DNA of 64,000 bases from positions 248,001-312,000 of the forward strand of contig NZ_KB907307.1 in assembly GCF_000381925.1 (NCBI RefSeq), in the 5' to 3' direction. Within the stretch, counting starts at the first letter, position 1, and each line of letters begins with the position of its first letter. Shown in pieces: positions 55,001 through 63,414 of this stretch. Source of the DNA: Nocardia sp. BMG111209 (lineage in GTDB: Bacteria > Actinomycetota > Actinomycetes > Mycobacteriales > Mycobacteriaceae). A program made the translations under genes and the position numbers. Below the pieces are notes generated by a model, which had not been told where the DNA came from, ran no database searches, and was given only the letters and a program-made list of their open reading frames with translations.

Positions 55001-58000
55001 GCAGGCCGCTCAACCGCATCACGAGGTTGTGGTCGTCGTCGAGCAGATCGACATCGGCGCGCAGCCGCGCCTTCGGATCGGTGCGGGCGACCACGGTGAT
55101 CCGCTCGGGCAGCGGAGCGACCAGTCGCACCGCCGCGACGCCGACCGGCACGAGAGTGCCCTCGTCGATACGGGATTCGGCGAACAGCAGGGCCGCGGTC
55201 TGCATGGCCGCGTCGACCACCGCCGGATGTGCCGCGTGGCCCGAGCCGGCGGCGATGCTGCCGTCGACGGTCGCGGTCACCGCGTCGCGGCCGACCCGCG
55301 CGGTGAGTACGCGGCGGAAGGACGGTCCGTAGTGCAGCCCCGCCGCGGCCAGGCCGCTGTAGAACAGCTTCGGGTCGACGTCGACGCCGACCTCGATCTC
55401 CGGGACCTCGACCTTGGTCTGCCGGTGACTGCCGGTGAGCATGCGCCCGGACGCGTGCAGGGTCCACGCGGTGCCGGTGGCCGAACGGGAGCGGATGACG
55501 AAACGACCGCTGGCCTCCTCCACGGTCAGCGCGAGCAGCGGGACGTCCGGTGCGCCCATGATCAGCGGCGCCACGAACCGGACCTGTTCCAGCGCAACAC
55601 GTTCGACGCCGAGTCGCTTCGCCGTCGCGCTGAGCGCCGCATCGAGGTACGCCGCGCCCGGCATGATCTTGATCCCGTTGACCACATGGTCGGCCAGCCA
55701 CGGCAGCAGTTCGGTACCGACCTGCAGCAGCCAGTCGGGCCGGCCCTCGACGTCCGGATCGCCGAGCATGGCGTAGCTGCCGGGAGTGCCGAGCCGAGCC
55801 TGTTCGAACAACGGCAGCGCCGAATGCAGCCGGGTCCGCTGCCACGGATACCTCGGCAACGGAACGTGCGGGGTGGCAGCCCGATCGGGCGGGAACAGGG
55901 CGGCGAGGTCGAGCACACCCGCGCCGTGCAGGCCGATCAGGGTGCGCCGGATGCTGTCGGAGTCCGGCTGTTTGCGGTCCAGCGTCGCCACCGTGGTGCC
56001 GTTGACCTCCGCGCCGAGCAGCGTCTCGCGAATGTTGCCGGACAGCACCGGATGTGGGCCGACCTCCAGGAAGACCCGGTGCTCGGCGACGAGTTCGGTG
56101 ATCGCGTCGGCGAAACGCACCGGCAGGCGCACATTGTCGCACCAGTACTGCGCGTCCCAGTCCGGCCCGGTCACCCGGGTGCCGGTGACCGACGAATACA
56201 GCGGCACGGTCGGCGTCGTAGGTGCCAATGTGGCCAGGGCCGTGCGCAATTCGTCCAGGATGGGGTCCATGAGTCGGCTGTGGTAGGGCACCTCGACCCG
56301 CAGGGGTCGCGCGAAGATGCCGTCCTCGGTGAGCTTCTCGCCGATCTCCTCCAGCCGGTCGACATCCCCGGAGAGGGTCAGGGAGGTCGCGCTGTTGATC
56401 GCGGCGATATCGACCCGGGGGTCGCCGGCGACGAGTTCGAGGGCCTGTTCGCGCGACATGCCCACGGCGAGCATGCCGCCGGAGCCCGCGGTGGTGGCCT
56501 GGAGCCGGGCCCGATGGTAGGCCACCCGGATCGCGTCGGGCAACGAGAGCATCCCGCTGACGTACGCCGCGGACACCTCGCCGACACTGTGGCCCACGAT
56601 CGCCGCCGGCACGATGCCGTACCGTTCCAGTTCGCGCACCAGCGCCACCTGGACCAGGAAGTTGGCCGGCTGGGCCACCTCGGTGGCGGTGACCCGTGAC
56701 AGGTCCTCCGGCTTCAGCAGTTCCTCGATGATCGACCAGCCCGACAGCGCCCGGAACCCGGCATCGATCTCCGCGGCGGTGTCGGCGAAAACGCCCGGGG
56801 TGGTCAGCAGTTCGCGGGCCATACCCCACCACTGCGGGCCCATGCCGGAGAACACGAACACCGGTTCGGCGGTCCGCGCGACGATGGTGCGCACCGCGTC
56901 GCGGCCCTCACCCGCGGCGAACGCGTGCAACTCCCGCACCAGGTCGCCGGTGTCGCCGAGCAGCAGGCCGGTGCGGAACTGGTGGTGGGCCATCCGCGTC
57001 CACGCGGCCTCGGCCAGCCGCTCCGGTTCCGCTCCGGCGGTGATCAATTCGGCGAAGCGCCCGGCCAGTGCGCGGGCCGCGCCGGTGCTGCGCGCCGAGA
57101 TCGGCAGCACCCCGTAGTGTTTCGGCTCCCGTGCCGCCTCGACGACGGTGGCGGGCCGGTATTCGCTCAGGATCGCGTGCGCGTTGGTCCCGCCGTAGCC
57201 GAAACCGTTGACCGCCACGGCCATCGGCGGGGCGTCCGCGGGCAGCGGTTCGGCCTCCACCTGGACGTGCAGGCCGAGTTCGTCGAAGGGGATGTCCGGA
57301 TTGGGCCGGTCGATCCAGCCCTGCGGCGGGAGGGTGCGGTGCCGGATGGCCAGGGCCGCCTTGATCACGCTCGCGATGCCGGCCGCGGCCTCGGTGTGCC
57401 CGAGAGTGGACTTCACCGACCCGACGCCCAGCGTCCGCGCCCGTTCGGCCGGAACACCGAAAACCCTGCCCAGCGCGCGCAATTCGACCGGATCGCCGAC
57501 CAGCGTGCCGGTGCCGTGCGCCTCGACGTAGGTGATCGACGCCGGGGTGAGACCGGAGCGGGCGCACACCGTGCGCGCCAGCGACTCCTGGGAATCCACG
57601 TTCGGCACGGTGATCGCGGTGGTGCGGCCGTCCTGGTTGGCGCCGGTCGCCTTGACCACCGCGTAGATCCGGTCACCGTCGCGCACCGCGTCGTCGAGCT
57701 TCTTCAGCGCGACCATGCCCGCGCCCTCGCCGCGGCCGTAGCCGTCCGCGGCGGCGTCGAAGGATTTGCACCGGCCGTCGGGGGCGAGGAAGCCGCCCTT
57801 GCACATCAGGACGAAGGTCTCCGGTTGCAACATCACGTTGACGCCGCCCGCGAGTGCCACGTCGCAGTCGCCGTTGGCCAGTGCGGTACAGGCCAGATGG
57901 AAGGCCACCAGCGACGACGAGCAGGCCGTGTCGACGGTGAGCGCGGGCCCGATCAGGTTGAGCGCGTACGAGATCCGATTGGACAGCATGGTGTACGACG

Positions 58001-58445
58001 CGCTGGCCGGCGTGTGCATGTCGGTGTGGAACAGCGCGGGGCCCACGACGCCGATCACCGACTGGTCCACCACGAAACCGCCGACGTAGACGCCGACCGA
58101 TCCGCCCGCCGCGCGCGGTGCGATCCCGGCGTCGTCGAGGGCCTCCCAGGTGACCTCCAGCATCAGGCGCTGCTGCGGGTCGAGCACCGTGGCCTCGCGG
58201 GGTGAGATACCGAAGAAATCCGGATCGAATTCCCAGGGATCGGTCGTCATGAAGGCGCCGCGCTTGGTGTAGCTGCGGCCCGGGGTGCGGGGTTCCGGGT
58301 CGTAATAGCGGCGATAGTCCCAGCGATCGGACGGGATGTCGACGACGCCGTCACGCTTGTCCAGGACGAATTCCCAGAACGTGTCCGGTGAGTCGATCCC
58401 GCCTGCGAACCGGCAGCCTATGCCGACAATCGCGATATCCGACAT
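52062..58445 (-). CDS. Fully reducing type I polyketide synthase (KS-AT-DH-ER-KR-ACP), mycobacterial Pks/MAS-like
   Basis: 2127 residues; ATG 58445 is preceded by a strong GGAGGGG 3-9 nt upstream. KS: TACSSS (Cys 175), EAHGTGT, KSTLGHTEAAAG. AT: GMGPQWWGM and GHSVGE (Ser 620), with PYHSRLM near 720, neither the malonyl (HAFH) nor methylmalonyl (YASH) signature. DH: DHVVNGIKIMPG near 920. ER: GAAGGVG near 1550. KR: GGFGGFG near 1750 and the YGQYNYCAAN active-site region. ACP: LGLDS (Ser 2056). One module with the full reductive loop fits an iterative maker of saturated, possibly branched fatty acyl chains, like MAS and Pks2 in mycobacteria (known for those enzymes, inferred here). No TE is present; the downstream PapA-like enzyme probably takes the chain. 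Divergent from the MMPL exporter. Confidence 0.95.
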   Translation of the reverse strand: MSDIAIVGIGCRFAGGIDSPDTFWEFVLDKRDGVVDIPSDRWDYRRYYDPEPRTPGRSYTKRGAFMTTDPWEFDPDFFGISPREATVLDPQQRLMLEVTWEALDDAGIAPRAAGGSVGVYVGGFVVDQSVIGVVGPALFHTDMHTPASASYTMLSNRISYALNLIGPALTVDTACSSSLVAFHLACTALANGDCDVALAGGVNVMLQPETFVLMCKGGFLAPDGRCKSFDAAADGYGRGEGAGMVALKKLDDAVRDGDRIYAVVKATGANQDGRTTAITVPNVDSQESLARTVCARSGLTPASITYVEAHGTGTLVGDPVELRALGRVFGVPAERARTLGVGSVKSTLGHTEAAAGIASVIKAALAIRHRTLPPQGWIDRPNPDIPFDELGLHVQVEAEPLPADAPPMAVAVNGFGYGGTNAHAILSEYRPATVVEAAREPKHYGVLPISARSTGAARALAGRFAELITAGAEPERLAEAAWTRMAHHQFRTGLLLGDTGDLVRELHAFAAGEGRDAVRTIVARTAEPVFVFSGMGPQWWGMARELLTTPGVFADTAAEIDAGFRALSGWSIIEELLKPEDLSRVTATEVAQPANFLVQVALVRELERYGIVPAAIVGHSVGEVSAAYVSGMLSLPDAIRVAYHRARLQATTAGSGGMLAVGMSREQALELVAGDPRVDIAAINSATSLTLSGDVDRLEEIGEKLTEDGIFARPLRVEVPYHSRLMDPILDELRTALATLAPTTPTVPLYSSVTGTRVTGPDWDAQYWCDNVRLPVRFADAITELVAEHRVFLEVGPHPVLSGNIRETLLGAEVNGTTVATLDRKQPDSDSIRRTLIGLHGAGVLDLAALFPPDRAATPHVPLPRYPWQRTRLHSALPLFEQARLGTPGSYAMLGDPDVEGRPDWLLQVGTELLPWLADHVVNGIKIMPGAAYLDAALSATAKRLGVERVALEQVRFVAPLIMGAPDVPLLALTVEEASGRFVIRSRSATGTAWTLHASGRMLTGSHRQTKVEVPEIEVGVDVDPKLFYSGLAAAGLHYGPSFRRVLTARVGRDAVTATVDGSIAAGSGHAAHPAVVDAAMQTAALLFAESRIDEGTLVPVGVAAVRLVAPLPERITVVARTDPKARLRADVDLLDDDHNLVMRLSGLQIGALTPGQDPMRRMADFFYTETMQARDPLDPTALPADSVSTVVVALGSADQRAHALAEAIPGARLHLAGLPGDEPEAGLAATLAVARADGADRVHVVVVAGTAGDDLADLWALKRIAVALHDFAYPEGAGQAVAKFEDGRCHATLVTERALAVPGDPTPANPAQAALAGAHRVLLNEQTPLRWRLIDVAADTAVADLVTELAVPGAFWTDDTDEVALRSGTRWSPLVTKPLPDRLAELDTATPLTDAQANFALELPRTRMLSALAWRQCPRPEPGAGQVEVRMKVIGLNYKDPLKVIGLLGERELAPTYFGTVPGMEGVGDVVRVGPGVTDLAVGDLVAIAAKGMMQRYVLVDRARAIALPPDADPGYCTSTIAFGTAEYALHDLARLRPGETVLIHGAAGGVGTAAIQVAKDLGARIIGTASTDERRAHVLALGADHAIDSRSLNFVDDVLALTGGRGVEVVVSSAPGEILRQNFNAVAEFGRIVEVGKADIYTGGLLEMANFDKNVAYYSMDLDRLVAADPQRLIALLQRVYEKVLAGTYTPLHYRMFETDDVASAFEETIRSTGLSRIALRMDSPLPAVRPSLPQVEIDPDATYLITGGFGGFGMAIGRWLTLRGARRLVLVGRRGATTEEARRQLEAWHATGVDVVRELADVGDAAAVAALVGRAHTDAHPLRGVFHAAGSVADNRLAAMTFQELDTVYRPKVHGARVLHEAVTRAGIRPDMFVLCSSGGSMYGIYGQYNYCAANVAVETMAQEWAKAGERALCVGWGHLSGATGGMAADETAVKYLDLVGFDPIDMADATAYLEQTLRLGISRAGIIPTDWAKLTGTFPQLTRTGRTMALAQVSAKDTSELARLRAEVAAIEEGKRGTFVARKMAEELAVVMGVPVESIDMTVPVPELGLDSLMAVELGARVTKTLGIDLMSLQMGRSFSLEQAGPKVAELILAAESAKGGSPDPVAPITGTAPAPEPVGAAS

Positions 58446-58668
58446 GCACCCCTCCAGGGTCGGATCGGTGTGATTGGCAACGAGTTTCGGCGACGCGAGA
58501 ATGCGGTTGCTGGCTGTGCCCGCTATTTCGGGGATACCTCACAAACTGATCATGATTGGACTGTGAAGTCTCGAATGTGTCGAATCAGGCGCTGTCGAAC
58601 CGATTGTGGCTGCCTATGTTTCAGGTGACCGGCGGATGCGCCGGTATCGATTCTCGGTGGGAGCTGCG
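58446..58668. promoter_or_regulatory. Divergent promoter region between the reducing PKS and the MMPL exporter
   Basis: 223 bp, more AT-rich than the flanking genes (notably 58505-58620). Besides the PKS ribosome binding site it contains the 28-bp palindrome described separately. Shared regulation of synthesis and export is likely from the layout. Confidence 0.6.
58539..58566. promoter_or_regulatory. 28-bp palindrome, candidate operator
   Basis: TCACA and TGTGA arms flank a central self-complementary ATCATGAT, with equal 5-nt spacers; the dyad is exactly symmetric about 58552/58553. It sits about 94 bp from the PKS start and 103 bp from the MMPL start. Length and symmetry fit a dimeric or tetrameric repressor of TetR or GntR type; no regulator gene is adjacent, so the partner is unknown. 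Confidence 0.6.
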
Positions 58669-60873
58669 ATGTCGGGCGAGTTCACCGGCTGGGCGAATCT
58701 GGTGGTGCGGCGGCGGTTCACCGTCCTCGTCGTGATGGTCGGCGCGCTGCTGGCGCTCGGCGCCTACGGTCTCGGGCTGCACGATCACCTCGGGGTGAGC
58801 GGATGGGACGATCCCGGTTCGGAATCGGCACAGTCGGCGCGGTTGCGGGACCACGCATTCGGGCACGACCACGCCGCCGATGTGCTGCTGCTGTTCCACG
58901 CGCCGGCCGGGACGACCGTCGACGATCCGCACTTCGCCGCCACCGTCGTGGACTATCTCGACGGTCTGCCGCAACGCTTTCCGGCCGAGGTGGACAAGAT
59001 CAACGGCACCTATTGGGCCACCGAGACCGGGCTGGCCATGCCGGAGGTCTTCGGTACCGAGCAGCGCGACTACGCCTTCGCCTCGGTCGCCGTCCGCGGT
59101 GACGACGACACCACGCTGCTGAACAACTACCGCCGGATCGCCGACCGGCTCTCGTTACCGGGGGTCGACATGGAGATCGCGGGCCGGCAACCGATCGCGC
59201 TCGCGCTCAACGACACGATGGCCCAGGATCAGCGCCGGATGGAGCTGTTCGCGATTCCCGCCGTGGCGGTGTTGCTGTTCTTCCTGTTCGGCGGGGTGGT
59301 CGCCGCGGCGCTGCCGCTGGCCGTCGGTGGGCTGACGGTGCTGGGCGCATGGGGGACCGTCCGCTTCCTGACCGGCTTCATGGAGGTGAATTCCTTTGTG
59401 TCGCCGGTTGTTTCGATGATCGGGCTCGGACTGGCGATCGACTACGGACTGTTCATCGTGAGCCGGTTCCGGGAGGAGCTGGCCGCGGGCCGCGAGGTGG
59501 CGGACGCGGCGCGGGCCGCGGTGGCGACCGCCGGCCGCACCGTGCTGTTCTCCGCGACCGTCGTGGTGGCGGCGGCCGGCGCGATACTCGTTCTCCCGCA
59601 AGGCTTCCTGCGCTCGTTCGCGGTGGGTGCGATGGTGACGGTGGCGCTGGCGGCGCTGGTCTCGGTCACCGTGCTGCCGGCCGTGCTGGCGGTGCTGGGC
59701 CGGCGGGTGGATTTCCTGGGGTTCAACCGATTCCACGCCCGGCGCGCGGATGCCGATCAGCGCGGCAATCCCTGGGGCCGGATCGCCGGGTGGGTGATGC
59801 GCAGGCCGATCGTGGCGGCGGTGCCGGTGCTGGCGATCCTCGTGGTGCTCATCGCCCCGGTGCGCGATGTGACCTTCGGCGGGATCTCCGAACGCTTTCT
59901 GCCGCCGCAGCATCCGGCGCGCACGGCCCAGCAGGATTTCGACGAGCACTTCCCGCTGCGGCAGACCGATCCCGTCGAGATCGTGGTGATCACCCCCGCC
60001 AGCGCCGACATCGATGCCGTGGTGGCGTCGGCGAACCGGGCCCCGGGCCTGAAAGCGCCGTTCCCCGAACCCTTCCACGCGCCGTCGCAGCTCGGCGTCT
60101 ACACGACCTCGACCGGCGTGCGGGACGCGCACGCCGCGGGGGAGACCATCGACTATCTGCGGTCCATGCCGGTGCCGAAGGGGGTGATCGTGCTGGTCGG
60201 CGGTCAGTCCGCGGTGGAGCGCGACAGCGTGGCGGCGCTGGCGCACCGGATGCCGTGGGTGGTCGGGCTGGTGTTCCTGATCACCGCGGTGCTGCTGGTG
60301 CTGGCCTTCGGCGCACCGGTGCTGCCGTTGCAGGCCGGGCTGCTGAACCTGCTCGGGCTCGGCTCCACGCTCGGCGTGCTCACCTGGATCTTCGCCGACG
60401 GGCACGGCGCCGGGCTGTTGCACTTCACGCCGCAGCCGATCATGGCACTCGTTCTGGTACTGATCATTTCGGTGATCTACGGCCTGTCCACGGATTATCA
60501 GGTGTTCCTGCTGGCTCGGATCCACGAGGCGCGGGCGAACGGCACGTCGGACACCGAGGCGGTGCGGCTGGGTATCGCGCGCACCGGGTGGATCATCACC
60601 GCCGCCGCCCTGATCCTGATCGTGGTGTGCGGGGCGTTCGCGCTGTCGGATCTGGTGATGATGCAGTACATCGCGATCGGCATGGCCACCGCGTTGTTCA
60701 TCGACGCCGTCGTGCTGCGGTTGCTGTTGATGCCGGCGATCATGCGGGTGCTGGGTGCGGTCTGCTGGTGGACCCCTCGGCTACCGCGCCGCCGGGCTGC
60801 GCGGAGCGAGGTGGTCACTATGGACGAGATCGATGCGCCGCGTGCGGAATTCGAGGATGCGACGGCCGGATAG
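58669..60873 (+). CDS. MMPL/RND-family lipid exporter
   Basis: 734 residues with ATG 58669, chosen because GGGAG (58659-58663) precedes it; the frame is open further upstream (58606) but those 21 residues are polar and lack a ribosome site. It has the RND layout of MmpL proteins: one N-terminal helix, an external loop of about 150 residues, a block of helices with the signature AIDYGLFIVSRFREE, a second external part, then a repeat block with STDYQVFLLARIHE. Members export complex lipids in mycolate-containing bacteria. Divergent from the reducing PKS, so the natural cargo is the product of the PKS and PapA-like enzyme. Its stop is 7 bp from the stop of the convergent MFS gene. Confidence 0.93.
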   Translation: MSGEFTGWANLVVRRRFTVLVVMVGALLALGAYGLGLHDHLGVSGWDDPGSESAQSARLRDHAFGHDHAADVLLLFHAPAGTTVDDPHFAATVVDYLDGLPQRFPAEVDKINGTYWATETGLAMPEVFGTEQRDYAFASVAVRGDDDTTLLNNYRRIADRLSLPGVDMEIAGRQPIALALNDTMAQDQRRMELFAIPAVAVLLFFLFGGVVAAALPLAVGGLTVLGAWGTVRFLTGFMEVNSFVSPVVSMIGLGLAIDYGLFIVSRFREELAAGREVADAARAAVATAGRTVLFSATVVVAAAGAILVLPQGFLRSFAVGAMVTVALAALVSVTVLPAVLAVLGRRVDFLGFNRFHARRADADQRGNPWGRIAGWVMRRPIVAAVPVLAILVVLIAPVRDVTFGGISERFLPPQHPARTAQQDFDEHFPLRQTDPVEIVVITPASADIDAVVASANRAPGLKAPFPEPFHAPSQLGVYTTSTGVRDAHAAGETIDYLRSMPVPKGVIVLVGGQSAVERDSVAALAHRMPWVVGLVFLITAVLLVLAFGAPVLPLQAGLLNLLGLGSTLGVLTWIFADGHGAGLLHFTPQPIMALVLVLIISVIYGLSTDYQVFLLARIHEARANGTSDTEAVRLGIARTGWIITAAALILIVVCGAFALSDLVMMQYIAIGMATALFIDAVVLRLLLMPAIMRVLGAVCWWTPRLPRRRAARSEVVTMDEIDAPRAEFEDATAG

Positions 60874-60880
60874 CGGTCGG

Positions 60881-62302
60881 TCAGGGGGTAGCGGCCCGGC
60901 TCCACGGCGTCGCGGCGGCCGCGGCGCGGCGGTCGGGCAGCGCCAGCGCGAGGACGCCGAGACCGAGGGCGGCGACGGCGATCGCGCTCAGCATGGTCAT
61001 GGCGCCGGTCAGCGTGTGCGCGCGGAAGAACAGCGCGCTGAGCACCGCGAGCCCGACCGAATTGCCGATCTGCTCGACGGTGGGCAGCAGTCCGGACGCC
61101 TCGTTCACCGCGTCGTCGTCCAGGCCCGCGAGCATGATGGGCTGCAACGGGACACCGAACACCCCGACGCCGAAGCCCGCCAGGAACACCGGCACCGTCA
61201 CCAGCGGCAGGTCGATCGCCCCCGCGCGCATATACAGGTAGCCCACGCCCACCGCGACCAGGCCGCCGAACCCCGCGACGCCGGCGGCGAGCGCGCGGAT
61301 ACCGAAGCGGTGCACCAATCTCGGCGACAGCACCGCGCCGACGCCGGCCCCGATCGCGAAGGGGGTCATGGCGATTCCGGTGCGCAGCGCGGAGAATCGC
61401 AGCACCTCCTGCAGCAACACCGAGACGGTGAACACGAAGGCGGTGAACAGCCCGAAGAAGACCGTCACCAGCACCGAGCCGATCCCGAATCCCCGGTCGC
61501 CGAACAGATCCAGTCGCACCAGCGCGACCCCGCCGCGGCGCCGGGTGGCCCGCTCGTGGGCCGCGAACAGCGCACCGAGTGTCAATGCGGCGGCGGTACA
61601 ACCCCATTGCCACGGCCGCCATCCCGCGTGCCCGGTGTCCGCGAGCGCGAACAGCAGCAGGAACAGTGCGGCCGTGGCGATCACGGAGCCGCGCAGATCC
61701 AGCGGCGGGCGCTGCGGGGCCGGGCCGATCCGCAGGTACCTCGCGGCGAGGCCGACGGCCAGGACGCCGAGCGGCAGGTTCATCAGGAAGATGACGTGCC
61801 AGCCCAGCCCGAACGGATCCACGGTGATCAGCACGCCGCCGAGGATCGGGCCGAGCATGCCCGCGAATCCGGCCGTGGCGCCGTAGGCGGCGAAGGCGTA
61901 CGGCTGGTGGTCGCGGTGGAAGGAGGCGGTGATGATCGCGATGGTCTGCGCCGCCATCCCCGCGCCCGCCACCCCCTGGACGATCCGCGCGATATCCAAT
62001 TCCACCGCGCCGGTGGACATTCCGCACCACAGCGAGGCGGCGGTGAAGGCCGCCGCCGACCACAGGAACATGCGCCGGCGGCCCGCGATCGCGCCGAGCC
62101 GGGCCGCGGTGAGCAGTACGCACGCGAAGGCCAGCGAATAGCCCGCCACGAACCACAACTGCTGGGAGCGGGTGGCCCCCAGCTCGCCGGTGATGACCGG
62201 CAGCGCGGTGGTGACGATCGTGACATCGATCATCTGCATGAACACCGAGATCAGGCAGGCGCCGAAGGAACCGAGCGCCACCGCCGCCTCTTTGCGGGTC
62301 AT
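60881..62302 (-). CDS. MFS drug/metabolite exporter, DHA2 (EmrB-like, ~14 helices)
   Basis: 473 residues, ATG at 62302, which overlaps the stop of the upstream esterase gene by 4 bp (ATGA). It is dominated by membrane helices. Motifs typical of the DHA2 group are visible: SVFMQMIDVTIVTTALPVI in the first helix (in part MQMIDVTIVTTALP), RLGAIAGRRRMFLW, GAGMAAQTIAII, and ATAGFAGMLGPILGGVL (in part GMLGPILGG). Acts as a proton-driven exporter of hydrophobic compounds; the substrate is unknown. Coupling to a mycolyltransferase-like secreted enzyme is unusual and hints at a cell-envelope or secreted-lipid role rather than drug resistance alone. Confidence 0.92.
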   Translation of the reverse strand: MTRKEAAVALGSFGACLISVFMQMIDVTIVTTALPVITGELGATRSQQLWFVAGYSLAFACVLLTAARLGAIAGRRRMFLWSAAAFTAASLWCGMSTGAVELDIARIVQGVAGAGMAAQTIAIITASFHRDHQPYAFAAYGATAGFAGMLGPILGGVLITVDPFGLGWHVIFLMNLPLGVLAVGLAARYLRIGPAPQRPPLDLRGSVIATAALFLLLFALADTGHAGWRPWQWGCTAAALTLGALFAAHERATRRRGGVALVRLDLFGDRGFGIGSVLVTVFFGLFTAFVFTVSVLLQEVLRFSALRTGIAMTPFAIGAGVGAVLSPRLVHRFGIRALAAGVAGFGGLVAVGVGYLYMRAGAIDLPLVTVPVFLAGFGVGVFGVPLQPIMLAGLDDDAVNEASGLLPTVEQIGNSVGLAVLSALFFRAHTLTGAMTMLSAIAVAALGLGVLALALPDRRAAAAATPWSRAATP

Positions 62303-63291
62303 CGCAGCGACTCCTCGAACATCGGCCAGGCTCGGTGCAGATCGTCCTGCCAGTAGCCCCAGGAATGGGTGCCGGTGGGCCGCAGATCGAAGGTCGCGGG
62401 AATCGCCAACGCGCGCAGCCGATCCTGCAACTGGCGGGTGCAGGTGTTCGCGATCGCCTCCAGCGGCATCCCGAACAGGAACTGGTAGATCAGCTGGACC
62501 GCGTCGCCGTGTGTGTACCCGAGATTTTCGTTCGCGCCCGGCAGGCCGTTGCCGGAGGCCACATAGACGGCGGTGCCCCGCAATCGGTCCGCGTGCAGAT
62601 AGGGGTCGTTGGCCGCCCACGCCGGATCGTCGGGCGGCCCCCACATATCGGCGGCGGTGCCGCGCTGGGTGCCGACCACGGTCGAGACGATGGCTTGGCC
62701 GGTGGGGTCGCTGGTGCGCGCACAGCCGCTGAAGGAACCGATCGCCCGGTAGAAACCCGGTGCGGCGAGCGCCAATTGGAATACCGAGGTCCCGGCCATG
62801 GACACCCCGGCGATGGCATCGGCGCCGGTGCCGCGGAATTCGCGATCCACGATCGGCGGCAGTTCCCGGGTCAGGAACGTGGTCCAGCGCTGCTTCCCGA
62901 GTACCGGATCGTCCGTTCGCCAGTCGGTGAAATAGCTGCCCGCCCCGTCCATCAGCACGACGACGTTGACCTGCCGGTCGGCGAGGAAATCGTCGAGATC
63001 GGTGTGGTCGAGCCAATTTCCGTCCGAACCGCCGCTGGAACCGTTGAGCAGGTACAGCGTCGGCGCCGGCGCGGCCGGATCGGCCGCGCGCAGCACCGTG
63101 ATCCGCACGCCCCGCTCCATCGCGGCCGAATACACCTCGAGTTGCGTCTGCCGGCCGGGCCCGCGCCCGAGCTCCCGGATCTGCGCGGTGTCCGCGCGCG
63201 GGGGATCGGCATGCGCGCCGGCCCACCCCCAGCACAGCAGTAGCGAAACGGCGAGCAACACGATGCCCGTTCGCCGCGAGTATCCCGGCAT
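62299..63291 (-). CDS. Secreted antigen-85/mycolyltransferase-like esterase
   Basis: 330 residues with ATG 63291, supported by AGGAG 6 nt upstream; an earlier in-frame start would add 16 non-hydrophobic residues before the signal peptide. The N-terminus is a signal peptide (RRTGIVLLAVSLLLCWGWA) with probable cleavage after AHA at residue 28, so the enzyme acts in the envelope or outside. The body is an alpha/beta-hydrolase of the esterase-D/antigen-85 family: GVSMAGTSV (Ser 164), LYLLNGSSGG early, and THSWGYW near the C-terminus (His 309). In mycolata such enzymes transfer mycoloyl groups to trehalose or arabinogalactan; here that is inferred from family only. Co-translated with the MFS exporter. 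Confidence 0.88.
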   Translation of the reverse strand: MPGYSRRTGIVLLAVSLLLCWGWAGAHADPPRADTAQIRELGRGPGRQTQLEVYSAAMERGVRITVLRAADPAAPAPTLYLLNGSSGGSDGNWLDHTDLDDFLADRQVNVVVLMDGAGSYFTDWRTDDPVLGKQRWTTFLTRELPPIVDREFRGTGADAIAGVSMAGTSVFQLALAAPGFYRAIGSFSGCARTSDPTGQAIVSTVVGTQRGTAADMWGPPDDPAWAANDPYLHADRLRGTAVYVASGNGLPGANENLGYTHGDAVQLIYQFLFGMPLEAIANTCTRQLQDRLRALAIPATFDLRPTGTHSWGYWQDDLHRAWPMFEESLR

Positions 63292-63414
63292 GTCGACTCC
63301 TGCCCCGATGCGATGACCCCGAACCGGAGTCAAGGACATCCGGGCACCGGCCCGCCCGTCATTCGGGCAATACTGTGGCCGTTACCAATCCGCTCGCGCG
63401 ACGCTGGGTGGTCC
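63292..63414. other. Intergenic region upstream of the mycolyltransferase-like gene
   Basis: 123 bp. A small GCCCG-TCATT-CGGGC hairpin lies at 63354-63368 with no T run. A TTGACT on the minus strand (about 63332-63327) could be a -35 element for the downstream gene, but no matching -10 is clear. Confidence 0.3.

Noticed and set aside
53685..56699. Open frame of about 1004 codons antisense to the reducing PKS
   Set aside because: Arg/His/Gly-rich translation without motifs; the sense strand carries AT, DH and ER domains here.
58539..58566. TGTGA/TCACA arms considered as a CRP site
   Set aside because: Arm order and the 18-bp spacing are wrong for CRP (TGTGA-N6-TCACA); kept only as a generic palindrome.
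62303..63235. N-terminal extension of the MFS exporter into the esterase gene
   Set aside because: The extension is a shadow frame of the esterase; the exporter's natural N-terminus (MTRKEAAVALG) begins at 62302.
63354..63368. Small hairpin considered as a terminator for the enoyl-CoA hydratase gene
   Set aside because: Only a 5-bp stem with no T run on either strand.
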